This document shows positions 1-12,134 of a DNA stretch of 64,000 nt, piece by piece. The notes below the pieces were generated by a model, which had not been told where the DNA came from, did not search any database, and worked only from the letters and a program-made list of their open reading frames with translations. This DNA is from Melastoma dodecandrum (Eukaryota > Streptophyta > Magnoliopsida > Myrtales > Melastomataceae), in assembly GCA_029817715.1 (NCBI GenBank), contig JARUPY010000606.1, positions 6,820,001 to 6,884,000 of the forward strand, written 5' to 3'. How positions within the stretch are numbered: the stretch's first letter is position 1; the number at the start of each line of letters is the position of its first letter. A program made the position numbers and the translations under genes.

Positions 1-282
1 TGTCGGATTGATTCAAATCATCTTCTTTTGTTGTATCTTCTTCTAATCCCTCCACTAAATTTTAATCCCTTTTGTTTTTTAACCTTACCAACTTCAGTTT
101 CACTTTCACCCATCGCTCGAGGACAAAAGAAAAACAATAATTTCATACTGATTTGAAAACTGTCTGCCTGGGGGGTGGTGATAATTTTGTGTGAAGAGGG
201 TAAAGCAATCTCGTTCACGTCTCTCCCTCAGCATCTTGCTAATGGCAAACGCTACTCTATGCAACAGCAACAATGGCGACCG

Positions 283-821
283 ATATCACGATGGTCGAGG
301 AAGCACTCGGTAGCGTGTTGAACCGGATTCGATCGTCGATTGGAAGTTAACGAAAAATAAGGAGATAAAAAATTTACATGGTTCGGTCAATCGACCTACG
401 TCCACGGGTGGAGAAGAATGTTTCATTATAACAATGGAGTACAAACTTAGGTTGAGACCCTCTTTAACCTCTTGACCTACCCGAGTACAAGATCCCGCTT
501 ATAACCCCAAAGTGTTTCCCGTATTTCCCCAACATACACCCTTTCTTGACCGCCGCACTCTTTGCAATCGTATATCCCTCTTCTATGCTCTCAGAATATT
601 CTATCTTTCGTCTCTTCATTCGCTTCGTATACCGATACATATTTATAGAATAGATGGCCCCACATATATCGAAAATCTGGCAGGTAAATATATTATGTGA
701 TATAATCTAATATTATCCAATATATCTCCTACAAGAGATATAATACCTTTCGTATATAACGAGCGAATATAATGTACTCTAAATCGCAATATATTTGACT
801 TCGTTCCACAAAATCCTAACA
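283..821 (-). repeat. 3' LTR of the copia element
   Basis: Direct repeat partner of 1990-2493. The shared core runs from the GAGGAAGC motif near 296 through the ATATATT block near 790, including an almost identical stretch around 380-410 and 2085-2115. It starts TGTTAGG on the minus strand. The plus-strand left end is diverged, so the terminal CA is uncertain by about 10 bp. Confidence 0.75.
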
Positions 822-976
822 AACTCCACATTGGGCAAAAGTCCATAGAACGTCTGAGGAATTGTACTTGTACTAGTCTCTCCCCCGAGACTCACCGTGA
901 ATATTTCCATTCTTCTCCTCGAGGCTCCAACGAGCCTAGTCAGCGGAACATCCAATTCCATTCACGACGGATTTGA

Positions 977-1936
977 CTACCCACATCTTCTTGCTACTTC
1001 GCGTTCGCGACCTATTACCCCGTTTTTCTGATGACTGATTACTCCTCTTGAAAGGTTCATGACGTCTTCTAGAAGACCCAACAGTGGTAATAGAACGACA
1101 CCTCTCATAACATACAAGCCCTTCAATCGACTCCCAGTCATCCACAACCGCCTTCTTCGGTGAACATTGAGGGCTCCACCCGAAGCAGAAAATTCATACC
1201 CTTTGGCTTCTAAAATACTCGCGGAAATAATATTTCTCGTAATGTTAGGCACATTTCGAACACCTGCCAACTCGCTCACAGCTCCATCCTTCATTCTGAG
1301 CCGAACCGTTCCTACACTTGCAACCTTACACTTGTGACCATTGCCCAAGTGTACCTCTTTACCTGCAGTAGAACAATATGCGGTGAACATCGCCCTATGA
1401 GGGCTCATGTGGAAAGTACTCCCTGAGTCAAGAATACAATCCTCGTCTGATGGTCTTTCCGACTCGGTTTCGGCAGTCTGCACCTCGCTAGCCATGATGA
1501 GTACATCTTCATCTCTGGCATCACTGTCGCTGGTAAACACAGCAACCATCGCTGACTCTTGCAATCCTCCATCCTTCCCTGTGAGCTTCCTGCAGTTTTT
1601 CTTTATGTGTCCCTTCTTACCACAATGGAAGCATCTTACCCCGCCGCTACCTTTGGATCTAGTCCTGTTTACTGTTAATGCATCCGTCATTGGTCGCCCT
1701 GCTTCACCCGTCAACTCTTTATCAATCAAATACAGACTCTCCAGCCTACTCCAAAGCCCGGCCGCTGTCGTCTCCTTGAGTACGTTTGTCAGATCCTCGT
1801 TGGACAGATATAGCTGAATCGCCGATAACGCTCTAGCATATATCTTCTCCCACTGGTCAGAAATCAACTTCGAAGCACTCTTCGACTGATCTGAAAGAGA
1901 CTTCTCCAAACCACCCTGTATCAATAGCGCCCTCAT
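977..1936 (-). pseudogene. copia Gag-protease fragment
   Basis: An open frame of 319 codons with Gag helices at the N-terminus (about 1-70), a CCHC zinc knuckle (CFHCGKKGHIKKNC, about 102-115) and an aspartic-protease entry with the D-S-G triad (ILDSGSTFHMSPH, about 169-181). A typical copia Gag has about 60 further residues between the helical part and the knuckle, which are missing here. After the protease the frame runs into unrelated residues and stops, where a full element would continue into integrase. It lies between two LTRs in their orientation. I read it as the surviving 5' part of a copia polyprotein, not a host gene. Confidence 0.85.
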
Positions 1937-1989
1937 CTTGACTTACCACGAGCCAAAATTCATGCTTCCAACCGAGCTCTAATACCAAT

Positions 1990-2493
1990 TGTTGGTGCAC
2001 GAGGAAGCCCTTGGTATCATGTTGAATCGGATTCAATCGTCGATCGGAGGTTAACGAAAAATAAGGAGACAAAGAATATACGTGGTTCGGTTAATCGACC
2101 TACGTCCACGGGCGGGGAAGAAGGCTTCACTATAACAATGGAGTACAAACTTAGGTTGAGACCCTCTCTAACCCCCTCGACCTACCCGAGTACAAGATCC
2201 CCCGATAAGAAATAACCCCGAGTGTTTCTTGTGAACCCAACACACACCATTTCTTTACTGCCGCACTCTTTGCACTCGCGTATCCCTCTTTTATGCTCTC
2301 AGAATTTGCTCTCTCTCATCTCTTCATTCACTTCGTATATCGACACCTATATAGAATAGATGGCCTCACATATATCGAAAATTTGGCAGGTAAATATATT
2401 ATGTCCAAAGAGATATATTAACTTACCTTCCGTATATAAAGAGCGAATCTAATATACTTTAGATCGCAATATATCCTCTTCTGCTCGACAACA
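1990..2493 (-). repeat. 5' LTR of the copia element
   Basis: Direct repeat partner of 283-821. On the minus strand it starts TGTTGTCG at 2493 and ends CCAACA at 1990. A tRNA-Met-type primer-binding site lies 2-3 bases downstream of that end. Confidence 0.78.
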
Positions 2494-3017
2494 ACAGTCT
2501 TCTCCTACATTTTGATCAATCTTCTCCTACAGTCTTCTCCTACATTTTGATAGTGGTCAATCGATTAAGCTCCCTCGAAATGTTGCAGAACTGTTACCCC
2601 TTCAACTCAACAGCGCAGCTGCACGAGATGAGATGGGATAGACTATGCCTTTTTAAGCTGGGTGGCAGGGAGCGCCTCAGCCGATTCCTCCATCACCGTT
2701 ACCGACTGATACCTGTCGATCCGTGTATGTGTCGTTAAGCATTAGAAGATCAAGAATGGGCGAAAATAGGTTAGTAAATTGGTTAGTAAATGTCGTTAAG
2801 CATTTGATTTATCCGGGAGAGAATTAGTCTTGTTAGAACGTGCTTGCCTCTCCTTTATGTGCTGGTTTCGTGTTCGCACAGATGACCACATTTTTATTAC
2901 AAAAGCACACATCATAGAATGGACTTTTGGCACCAAAGAAAACGATTTCTTACACACCCCAAGTTACGAATGAGATATCAAAATAAAATGAAACCGACGA
3001 CCGCTTCCATCATCCAT
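2494..3017. other. intergenic, nothing recognised
   Basis: About 0.5 kb between the copia element and the 3' end of the RopGAP gene. It contains a short duplication of the TCTTCTCCTACA phrase near 2500-2545 and the presumed 3' UTR of the RopGAP gene. I see no coding signal. Confidence 0.5.
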
Positions 3018-5238
3018 TCATCGCCAAGCTTCGCCAACCTCAGTCCATGAGTTCATGTGGCTGCCAGCGTTGGCTGACCCTTCTCCTTTGCCCTTCTCCA
3101 CAGACGCCACCCTTGTCGAACCTCTCTTGATGTTCACGTTAATCGACTGGCTGTTCCAGCTCTTCAAACACTTACTTGATGCCCCAGAGTTTGGATAGCC
3201 CGATGTTACCTCTTCTCGAACCTCCTCCTCAGAGTTGACCCGAGATACCACCTTGCAGGGGAATGTACCGGCGACCTTGGAGTTGTCTCTGCAAGAAACT
3301 TCATCTTTTTCAACGAGAGTGAGTCCCAGAGGATCCGTCCCTGGGGAAACATCATCGCCTGCCCTGGCTTTCGACGAAACATGAAGTTCCTCTCTATCGG
3401 TTTCCTCGTCGGCTTCTTGAGGTAGTAAGCGAAATGATGAGCTCAGTGGTTCAATGTCATCTGAAGGGTCTAGACTCGATGAAGGCTGCAAAGACTTGAT
3501 TACCGGGTCTCCTCTTCCTCTCAATGTCCTCGCTATAAGAGTCTTGAGAAAGTTCATGACTTGGACGGCATACATCAAATCCGTGAGCGGTTCGGCCATC
3601 TGAGCGAAATGGACATTTAAAAAAAATCAGAGAACTCTCTTCTCCATAAGTCATCTCTGAAAGGACAGTAGCGACTCACTTTAGTCATGTTCGGTGCGAA
3701 CACGACCGCAACGCTGTGAGCATTCATCTTGTTCCAATGTTCGTGCTGAGCAACGTCCGCCATCAAATTTATAGCCCAGTCAAGAAGAGCAGCTTCCATT
3801 GGCGGTAGAAGCCTCACGAGCTGAGAACAAGCCTCTTCTGATTCAGATTGCATTACCTGCACGGGAGACAAGCTGTCCAAGATGCCGGTACGAAGCTCCC
3901 GAAACCAAGCCTGAAGAAAGATCAAGTATTATGACTAGATGTATCAGAATCTAAGGCCAACTGGAAATTCCCGACGTCATACGAAAACCAAAGTTGCTTT
4001 GAAAACTTTACCTTTATTAGGCCAGCTAAGCAATGCACGTCAATACCTTCGGGAACGATTCCCTTGTTCAGTTGGTCTCTTACATATTCCTCCTGGTTGT
4101 TATCAGCATTAATCCTGAAAATTCCTTCTGCCTGCAAATGTTTCACAAAAAAATTACGTGAACACAGATCCATGAAGTGCAAATGAAGGCTTCAGTGGGG
4201 AGGAGAATGGCCTTTGCCATGTACCTGAAGACCCCTTTGGGCATATAGATGCTTCTGCATTAGTAGAAGAATCGTGGGCACACTATTTCCTCTAGAATCA
4301 TAAGAAAGCTGCATGGAGTCCGTCGAAACACCGAAAACAGTCGTACTGCATCAATAAACAGAGAATTGATGCAAGGCAGCTGAGATATTCGATGGAGAAA
4401 AGGTTGGAAACAATCGAAAGCCACACGAAAACGTAAATCTGGAGCAAAAACAACATGTTGCACAAAAGTCTGCCACAGGCAAGCGGTAACTCAACCTGAG
4501 TCCTAGAGCTGCTTCAGAAAATGCTTGGCAGCTAATGGCTCAAACATTGCCAATATCAAGTTTAGGAATTCTTAAGTCTTATTCCGAACTGACAAGCTCA
4601 TTGTAATAGATGGTACGACAGGAAAAATACAGACGATAATCCATGTACACAGTGCCAATTTCTGATCTGCTAGGACCAACAATATCAAAACCTCAATCCT
4701 ACAGAGCAAACTAGCAGATCAACGCCCCCTCACAGGAAAACTAATCATTCGAGCCATCTTAGCTGTCTATAAGATTCCAGTTCTCCAACCAAGTTTCAAA
4801 ACGGCAGGTAAACCTACGGACAAAATCTTACTAGAATGATCAAGACCCGTATCATCTAGAATTCAACACAGAATCAACAAAAGCCCGAGATCATGCAACG
4901 CCATTTTCATCAACCGATAACCTGGCACTGGGGGCAGTCCTGGGGACATGGGGCTCGAACTCGGCAGGTAGGCCAAGGAAGCCGTCGAAGCGGTCGAAGG
5001 TGACGTGGGCGACGTGCCTGACGTCGGTAGGGGACCCAATCTCCATCTCGGGACCCTCCTCGCCCCCAACGCTGCAGCCGACAAGGGACTTCCTAAAAGC
5101 GGCAACGAGGGCCTCCAAAAGCGACGCCTGATCTCCCCCGTCCCTTTCGGATTCCGGACACCCAACAAAACGCGATGAAGGAGGAGAGGGGAAGTGGTGG
5201 TTGGATGAGGAATGGGAACGGAGCACCACTTCTGTCAT
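3018..5238 (-). CDS. Rho/ROP GTPase-activating protein with CRIB motif (RopGAP)
   Basis: Five exons join in frame: 4922-5238, 4225-4345, 4012-4131, 3680-3910 and 3018-3599, all with GT-AG introns, giving 456 aa, the usual size for plant RopGAPs. A CRIB motif (about 67-91, starting IGSPTDVRHVAHVTF) binds active ROP. It is followed by a RhoGAP domain (about 110-290) with the arginine finger in AEGIFRI (Arg152) and the conserved AWFRELR and APNMTK blocks. The C-terminal about 150 residues are Ser/Glu-rich and low in conservation. RopGAPs speed GTP hydrolysis by plant Rho GTPases at the plasma membrane and so shape polar growth and wall patterning. The start is the first ATG of the CRIB exon. No disruption was found, so the gene looks functional. 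Confidence 0.93.
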
Positions 5239-6381
5239 TATAACTAAAAATTTGGATTTTTTTATACTTTGTGGGGGGACAGGGTCGACGAGGAACCAGT
5301 CAGTCCGCTAGCCGGTTACTTGGGGTTGCAGATCGTAATAGATTGCCGGACTGACTGACCGACCGTGTGAGCGTGTGGGGTTGGGTGAAGAGTAAGAGGT
5401 GGGTCGAAGGGGCGTTGGGTGTGTGGATGGGCTGCTGGCTGGTAGGGAGTTGCTGTCACACCCCCTTCCCTTTATACTACCGCCGCCGCTTTCCTGTCTG
5501 TGTGTGTTGTCTGGAGACCGGCGGAGACAAAAACCACCTCATAATCATCATGGAAAGCGACAGGTTTGTGGGCCTGGCCCATATTTCAGACCATAATGGG
5601 GCGTAGGGCCCACTAACCAAGGGGACAGAAGGTTTGTCAGCGTCACGTTGAAATGTTTCGAACAGGACAGGATCTCCTCATCCGAGTGTGGTAATAATCA
5701 ATTGGACTGAGTCTGGCTAGATAGAGACGCCGACTTTCGTCGTGGAAAGAAGAATGTAAACCGTACAAACGGAACGCCCGAATTTGAAATGTTTTTGTGT
5801 CCAACACACATACCATCATCATTTCCATTCTTTGTGATAAAGCACGGACAATTAGTTGCATGCACCCCATACGTACAAATTGGTTATCTTCATATCCATT
5901 CTTTGTTTTTATGTTTTTATTTCAATGTAAGGAAGTTTTCATCTATGCTACTGTTTCTTCTTCTTCTTAAATCCAATAAGTTCGGCAGAGATCGCGAATT
6001 ATCCAACGTCTAACAGCCCCTCCCTCCCCCATCTTATTATACTTTTGATTTGTTCACAGATTGAAATGATAAGCGCGTGAGAATGAATGTAGAAAAGCTA
6101 TCTGGCGTTGACATTTATCTCCTCCTAGTCAAATATGTCGGAAGGAAACTCCGGTTGTTCCAAAGTATTACTACGGAGATGTTGGGGGGTTTTTGTTGAC
6201 CGGGAAAAAATGGCTCAAATGACTGACTGACTTACTGTAATACGAATTTAATATTTCAATATCACAATCCATTTGAATCCGTACCACCACTCCAAATTTG
6301 GATATTCAACCCTAACACCCCCACCATATAACATAAATCAAACCAATCAGAATCCCACTTCCCTTTTTTGTTTTGCTGAAA
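5239..6381. other. intergenic, divergent promoter region of RopGAP and SAUR
   Basis: About 1.1 kb between two divergently transcribed genes. It holds the RopGAP promoter on the left and the SAUR promoter on the right. Short chance ORFs on both strands have no recognisable domain. I see no repeats or RNA genes. Confidence 0.5.
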
Positions 6382-6774
6382 ATGTTGGGCAAGAAGATTG
6401 GCTCCTTCAAGAGGCTTGCCAAGACTGCCAAATCTAGGAGCATCGTCAGCAACGACGACGACTCGTCCGCCCGCCGGGAGCTCCTCCTGTCCGGATGCCA
6501 CGACCAGCTCGAGGACCCCTCCCAGGGGACTCCCAAGGGCTTCTTCCCCGTCTACGTAGGGGAGGAGAGACGGAGGTTCGTGGTCCCAACCGGGTATCTC
6601 TCCCACCCGCTCTTCAGGATGCTGCTGGAAAAGGCTAGGGATGAGTTCGGCTTCGACCAGAGGGATGGCCCGGCTGTCCCCTGCAGCGTCAATGCCTTCC
6701 AAGAGGCTTTGGCCGCCATCGAGAGTGGCTACGGGGGGTTCGACTTCGGCAGGGTCGTCCATGAATTCGTTTGA
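6382..6774 (+). CDS. SAUR family auxin-responsive protein
   Basis: An intronless gene of 130 codons, as usual for SAURs. The start chosen is the ATG at 6382 (MLGKKIGSFKRL). The SAUR core begins GFFPVYVGEERRRFVVP (about 55-71) and continues through the L-SHPLFRMLLEKA-DEFGF block, ending near the SVNAFQEAL segment (about 98-106). The basic N-terminus and the core match the small SAUR proteins that inhibit PP2C.D phosphatases and so activate plasma-membrane H+-ATPases in cell expansion. The short C-terminal tail is Gly/Phe-rich. No frame damage is seen. The coding region is clearly GC-richer than its AT-rich flanks. Confidence 0.93.
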   Translation: MLGKKIGSFKRLAKTAKSRSIVSNDDDSSARRELLLSGCHDQLEDPSQGTPKGFFPVYVGEERRRFVVPTGYLSHPLFRMLLEKARDEFGFDQRDGPAVPCSVNAFQEALAAIESGYGGFDFGRVVHEFV

Positions 6775-8000
6775 CACCCCCGGTTTCCCCTCTCTTTGGT
6801 GTCGAGAATGTAGACGATCCTTTGTCGAGGGAACGAGGAGACCGCGGTTTCGTTAAGTGACGATGATGTTTTGATTCGTGTCGATATATTCCCGACCAAA
6901 TGCAACGGAAGTCGGCTGTGTTGGACGCTCGACATGACGGACTAGGAGGTGGCTTTTGGATTTCTTTCCTCTCGAATCAGGTAACTTTACTAACTGTGCT
7001 TATAATTGTTGTAGGCGATAAAAAGTTTTGAGGAAAATCAAAATGAGGAGAATCTAAATAGAGGGATTGACTTTGGACTTTACTGAATTATTATTATTAT
7101 TATTTTGCCTTTTTATGAATTTGGAGATTTTGAGGGTTCCCTTGATTTGTGTATTGATTGGAAAAAGAGGTTTAACTTGGGGACGATCATTCATAACTTA
7201 AAAGGTAAGAAATCGGCCCTCTTTTCCTAAAGCCCAAACAAAACAAAGCCCAGGTCAAGGCCCAATTAAGATCCGCCATCTACGGGGAACGCGTGGTTTC
7301 TGTAAGTGACCGTGACAGCACGTAGGCCGTGGCCGGTAGCCCCCGCGAACACTGACAAACATCTCCCATCCGTTTAGTGGAAAACACGTTTTTAGATCTT
7401 TCGCCCACTTAAAAACGTCGAATTCAAAGGGAGAGGGAGAGGGAGTTGGGGGGGCATGTTCTTGGGATGATCGCGACTACCCATCATCAGCGAAAACTTT
7501 CCCGAGGTTGTCGCGTAAGCAATAGTGTGATAAAGTTATAAAGATTACCAAGGAAAAACACAAGAACAAGGGGAGTGATGCCATGCGTAACCCGAGTTGT
7601 TGTTAGTGAGAGAATCTTAGTTTAAGAGGGGTATAATGACTCATATGCCATAGATGGTAGGGGGAGGGTGAGTTCCGATTAGATAGGGAGATAAGGAATG
7701 ATAAGATGTTAGGGATGGCAAGTGGGAGGAGGGATGGGGACGTGCCAAGCATTGCAATATTTTTAAATGTTTAAGGGTCGGAAACAAGGGAAAAACCGGG
7801 CTAACTTGGCCCACTTACCAGGGGGCCTTACAGGTTGTAGCTTTCATCTGTGTTGCCATAGGACGACGCTTAAGGGGGCCCCATTTGGGTGTTTTTGTCC
7901 ACCACAGTTTTAGTTTGATTGGCAGTGCTAAAGCGAGTGACTTCTGACTCCTTAAGGCATCGTTCTGGTACCATCCCGAGTAATGTCATCCTCCGCCGAT
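6775..8000. other. intergenic, nothing recognised
   Basis: The SAUR 3' UTR followed by about 1 kb of non-coding sequence, with a G/A-rich patch around 7430-7460. I see no gene, RNA or mobile element. Confidence 0.5.
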
Positions 8001-8001
8001 C

Positions 8002-8330
8002 GCAAGTCAGAATATCAATAAGCCTCAGAAGTTTGAGTTCAAAAAGGATGGACCCTTCACCCATCTAATTGATTTCATCATCCTTGCAAATGACTCCCAA
8101 GCAAAAACCAAATTATCAAAAAGATTAACAGCAACCGACACAAATGCAGCAAGTCAGAATATCAATAAGCCTCGAAAGTTTGAGTTCACAAGGGATTAGC
8201 CCCTTCACTCATCTAATCGACTCATCATACTTGCAACCCAACCCTCATATTCAAACACGATGCTTAACAAGAGGCAAGGTAGTAGCACTCCCAATTTTGC
8301 TGGCAAGTCAGAATATCAATAAGCATAATA
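8002..8330. repeat. three partial tandem copies of a roughly 150-bp block
   Basis: The phrase AAGTCAGAATATCAATAAGC occurs at about 8004, 8152 and 8305. The first two copies continue together for about 90 bp (TTTGAGTTCA, CCCTTCAC, ATCTAAT, CATCAT, CTTGCAA). The third copy keeps only the first part. A local tandem duplication with decay; it may lie in the transcribed 5' part of an unidentified minus-strand gene (see 8640-9040). Confidence 0.75.
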
Positions 8331-8639
8331 AGATCAGCAGAGGAGCTCGTCCCCAATCAAAATCTATGTTAACTTTCATCATTCTTGCCAGAAACTCTAC
8401 TCTAAAATCAAACAGAGTGCTTAATTCCATAAGACAATGTCCCCTGCCACAAAACGAACCAAGACTCACAAGCACACGAACCAAGGACGCTCGAATATAT
8501 TCGGAAACCAGCGAACTGAGACGGAATGGGAACCATTCCATCCATCGAAGCAACCGAAAAATAAAACGAGCGGCTGATTCGCAAACAAGACAAGTCACAA
8601 CGAGATCTGAGACAGGGATCAAGTCGGAAGGGGGGCAAA

Positions 8640-9040
8640 TCTCAAGGAAAACCCCAGAGAGCTTAAAAAACCCCCGGGAACCGAAACAATTCATGTCGCG
8701 AGGCAATGACTCGAAGCGCTTCCATGAAGTAATCCGGAAGTCGATCTTAAGGGGCCGCGCTTTACGATATAAAAAAAAAAACAATACAAAACTAAATCAA
8801 TCCATGGAAAGTAAACGATCGAGCTAAGGTTTTGAGCTGAAGAACGCTGCAAAACTAACATACGAAGGGCAGTCGGCTGCCGATTAGGGTTTTGGATTCG
8901 TGAAGATGTCAGCAGGCAAGCCAGGTTATATAACAGGGAGAAGACCAAGGAGCGGCATCTTGACTGTGGACACAGGCCCAGACCTTTCTTGGGCCGACCT
9001 CCGTCCCTTTCTAGTTTTGGGGTCATCACCGGATTTCCCT
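8640..9040 (-). promoter_or_regulatory. promoter/5'-leader-like block, also present at 23,555-23,950
   Basis: On the minus strand this block has two GGCCCA/TGGGCC motifs (site II type, about 8970-8995), a TATATAA box near 8930, and AAAACCCTAATCGG near 8880 (a telo-box). It then has a short leader and an ATG (about 8727) opening a short frame, MEALRVIASRHELF. Site II plus telo-box is the usual promoter grammar of plant translation and growth genes. A second copy with about 85-90% identity by eye lies at 23,555-23,950. I could not identify the gene it drives. Possibly a 5' end whose body is lost or lies in the 8.0-8.6 kb region. Confidence 0.5.
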
Positions 9041-9347
9041 AATTGATGCCAAACTCGATCAAGAATCGTGTCTCCGTTTGCCTCACAACATCCCCGACAC
9101 CGGTCAATCTGGGAAGGCAGTGCCTACAAAAGTGTTAATATATCGAATCATATTCCGAGGGGATGCGACGGCCACTATGCATAAGTTACAAATCCCAGTC
9201 CTCTTTATCGATAAACTTATAGGAAAGACCATCCCCACATCGAGCTCTGATCATGCGTCCGAGATTTACAGAGGGTTAAGTGTTCTCAATCCCCAAATTC
9301 ACAACAGACGGACTCCGATTTCTATATTCTTAGGAACCCGGAATTTA

Positions 9348-10403
9348 TCACCACTCGTCGTCGAGGCTAGCACGGTGAAAGCACAGGACGGTACATACAA
9401 AAATGAAGAAGGAGGTGAACTCGATGAACATGGCTCCTGTGCCGATCATGTCAGCGTGTCTGAGGATGATTGGAATTGCAAGGCTCCCAACGGCTGAGGC
9501 TCCAGTCAGGAATTTAGCGGCGTCAATCCAACTGCAAAAGAAAATGAGTTATGTAGGTAAAGCATCCTCATTCTACTCCATTGCAAATGGAGAGCCAGCC
9601 ATCCATCAAGAACCATCTTTAACTTATGTGGTGCTTGGGAAAATCAGTATCAAGATAAGAAAAAATGTAGCCATCGAATTATCATGGCATTGACATCCAC
9701 ACCCCCCCGAGACAATGACTTCGCTCGGGCATATGACACGGTATCTCATAACATGACACAGATAAATCAGGCCTTACTAAGGAACGTGTAATCATAGATA
9801 ATTTTTACACCTTACTAAAGACCACATCTGCATCTCCAAAACGTCAATAAGTTATCTCAGGGAACACTTACCCACCACCATCTCGACTAATCAGAAACTG
9901 AGTAGATCCACCCCCGAAAAATAGACAGGGCATCGGGACCAAAATGTACATGAGAGCTGCAAGAACAGCGATTTAATCAGCGACCTTGACAATTGCTCAG
10001 CCAAAATATGGAAAAATAAAAACACCTGATAACATTGGCCACCAGTTGTTGTACAGTGCACATGCCTGGCACACAATCAGGGGAAGCATTAGACGGAAAG
10101 CAACAAGTCCAATTTCACTAAATTACAGCAATAAGGGGATGGGAAGCAGGGAAGGTGCTCACCAGGATCTGCAACAATATACTGGACGAAAACATAAACG
10201 CAAGCCCAGCCAGACTGCAATCCGAAAAGAAACACAAAGAAATTCCCTCAGCAAACCCTAGAACCACCGATCCCCACCCACTAACAAGATAACCATCAAC
10301 AAATAGACAAAGATCCTTCTCACTCACACTGTCTCAACCGCAACACCGCAACGCACCGGAAGATGACGCCGCCGACACCACCGACGCCGTAACAGAACGT
10401 CAT
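9348..10403 (-). CDS. VPS55-like endosomal membrane protein
   Basis: Exons 10357-10403, 10163-10214, 10026-10065, 9872-9956 and 9348-9531 join in frame to 135 aa. Diagnostic plant VPS55 segments are ILLQILACALYNNWWPML, VPMPCLFFGGGSTQFL, SRDGGGWIDAAKFLTG and the terminal CFHRASLDDEW. The protein is a four-pass membrane protein of the VPS55/LEPROT family, which works with VPS68 in endosome-to-vacuole sorting. The internal exons are firm. The first exon is less so: the chosen ATG at 10403 gives a correct phase but a Gly/Val-rich start, and an upstream exon near 10,540 (MAMTIH) is an alternative. The block at 8640-9040 lies beyond its 3' end. Confidence 0.85.
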
Positions 10404-12134
10404 CACAAAATCATCCCGCAGAACAAAATACGTCAACAACAACAGGAATTATCGACCTAATAAAGAACAACCAGCGCCGAACTGCATCAATCGATGAATG
10501 AGGGAGAATCGGAGGGTGGTACATACCATGAATCGTCATCGCCATCTTCTCCCGACTAGAAGAAAAGTTTCCGCCAAACGAAACGGAAGGGGGAAGGATA
10601 AAAGACGATGATGCTTCGACGCGAACAAGTCCTCCGCCTCCGTTTACCTCCACTTTTTCTCAAGAGACCCAATGTTCCCATAATAAGGCAATTTAGTCCC
10701 GACTATTCTTTTAAATTACTATCAGAAGAATCGACTTACTGCACACACGCTACTTAAAAATTTCATATATAATGCATTATTTTGTTGCATTATAGTTAGA
10801 TGCTTGGAGTGGTCATCTCGTAAGGTTAGTGCATAATTCTGTCAAAATTTTTACTCTTTGGTAAGTTAATAATAAAGCAAAAATTACATTTTCAGAATAG
10901 GTAATCATTACACTAAGTTTCCAAATGATCAATTTTATTCTAAAGAGTGACAATTTTTTCATATGTGCCCTAAACTTTTTAAAATATCATCACGCATCCT
11001 AACGTTTAACCGTTATATCAATTTTCACCACTGTTAACGGAATGAGATGACGGAATCCTACGTGACGCCTAAATGGCAAGTAACGACATCTATCGACCGT
11101 TAAATTATCCAAATCCCCAAATAATGAACCCTAACCTCTCCATATCCCCCTGCGTCGGCATCCTCCCCCCTCCTTCGATTCCCCCTCCCCTCCGTCTCCG
11201 ATTCACCTTCCCTTTCCCCTTTCCCTTCCCCAGCCCACCCTCGATTGTTGCTGCATCCCTTTCTTCCTCCTTTCCTCCTCCGGCTTTTCTTATTTTATTA
11301 CATTATATTTTTCTTGTGCTTCTTCTTCTTTAGACAAAGCTTGAAATAATTTCCTTAAAAATATTTTACCATATTATTAAGCTCCAAATTTATAGAAAAA
11401 CGCAACATAAAAACATAATCATTTGATTAACTACAACCAAATGACAAAATCATAAAGGGGAAAGATTAAGGCGGTCCGAATCGTGGGAAACTTTGAATTG
11501 AATTCCTCCTCAAGGAGTGAAACGTCCAGCCCGTCAAGTGCCCGTCACCATCTTCCGTATCAGCGGCCAGTCCCCCGACGCCAATTACCTCTTCATGGGC
11601 GATTACGTCGGTTCGTCCCCCAACCTCCCCTAGATCTCCCTACCTTCCTTTTCCCCTTTTTTGATTTTTCTATGTCCCTTTTCTCATCGGAGGATATGAC
11701 GACAGTGGAAAGGGCGGCGAAGGAGAAGGTGGAGGATGTGGTGGTGGAAAGGGCAGCGAAAGAGGAGGCGGAAGACATGGTGGTGGCGGCGGTGGTATTA
11801 ATGAAATTGAGCGTACAGCAGGAGAAGGTGGCGGATGCCATGTCATACACAGTCAGCACTTTAATATGCGTAGACGACATTAATTACCACCTGGACGTCA
11901 CGTAGAATTTTGTTATCCCTTTTAATTAATGATAGTTAAAATTAATATAAGAATCAAACCTTAAAATATGTAATAATATTTTTAAAAGTTTAGGCTGATC
12001 CAAACTTTGGGTAGAGTCGGTCATTTCACCTTTTTTTTTGTATTTGATAATAAGAACGACGAAATGAATTTGTGGGTGAGGGGGGGGGGGGACCGGACGG
12101 AACCGGAACCCGGAGAAGTAACAGAGGATCGTGA
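10404..12134. other. intergenic, nothing recognised
   Basis: The VPS55 5' side, then AT-rich sequence, then pyrimidine-rich stretches (11,150-11,330). Simple-composition ORFs such as 11,483-11,905 (Ala/Glu/Val-rich) have no domain signature. A G-run lies at about 12,080. Confidence 0.45.

Larger units (their letters stand above)
283..2493 (-). mobile_element. Ty1/copia LTR retrotransposon, internally deleted
   Basis: Two direct repeats of about 0.5 kb (about 283-821 and 1990-2493) flank an internal region coding on the minus strand. Read on the minus strand, the right repeat is the 5' LTR. It is followed by a primer-binding site resembling the initiator tRNA-Met 3' end (TGGTATTAGAGC, about 1975-1988), then gag-protease. 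Just inside the left repeat (about 822-845) is a short G-rich stretch that would serve as polypurine tract, and the left LTR begins TGTTAGGA on the minus strand. Integrase, reverse transcriptase and RNase H are absent: the internal region is only about 1.17 kb, so the copy cannot move by itself. The LTRs differ at many sites, so the insertion is not very recent. The left outer boundary is approximate. Confidence 0.85.

Noticed and set aside
5273..5292. 18-bp identity GGGGGACAGGGTCGACGA with 23,203
   Set aside because: No extended similarity around either site; probably chance or a remnant too short to interpret.
8144..8827. 227-codon plus-strand ORF
   Set aside because: It covers tandem repeats and the antisense of a promoter-like block, has low-complexity Arg/Ser/Asn composition, and shows no domain.
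9078..9693. Plus-strand ORFs of 139 and 96 codons
   Set aside because: Antisense of the last VPS55 exon and its 3' flank.
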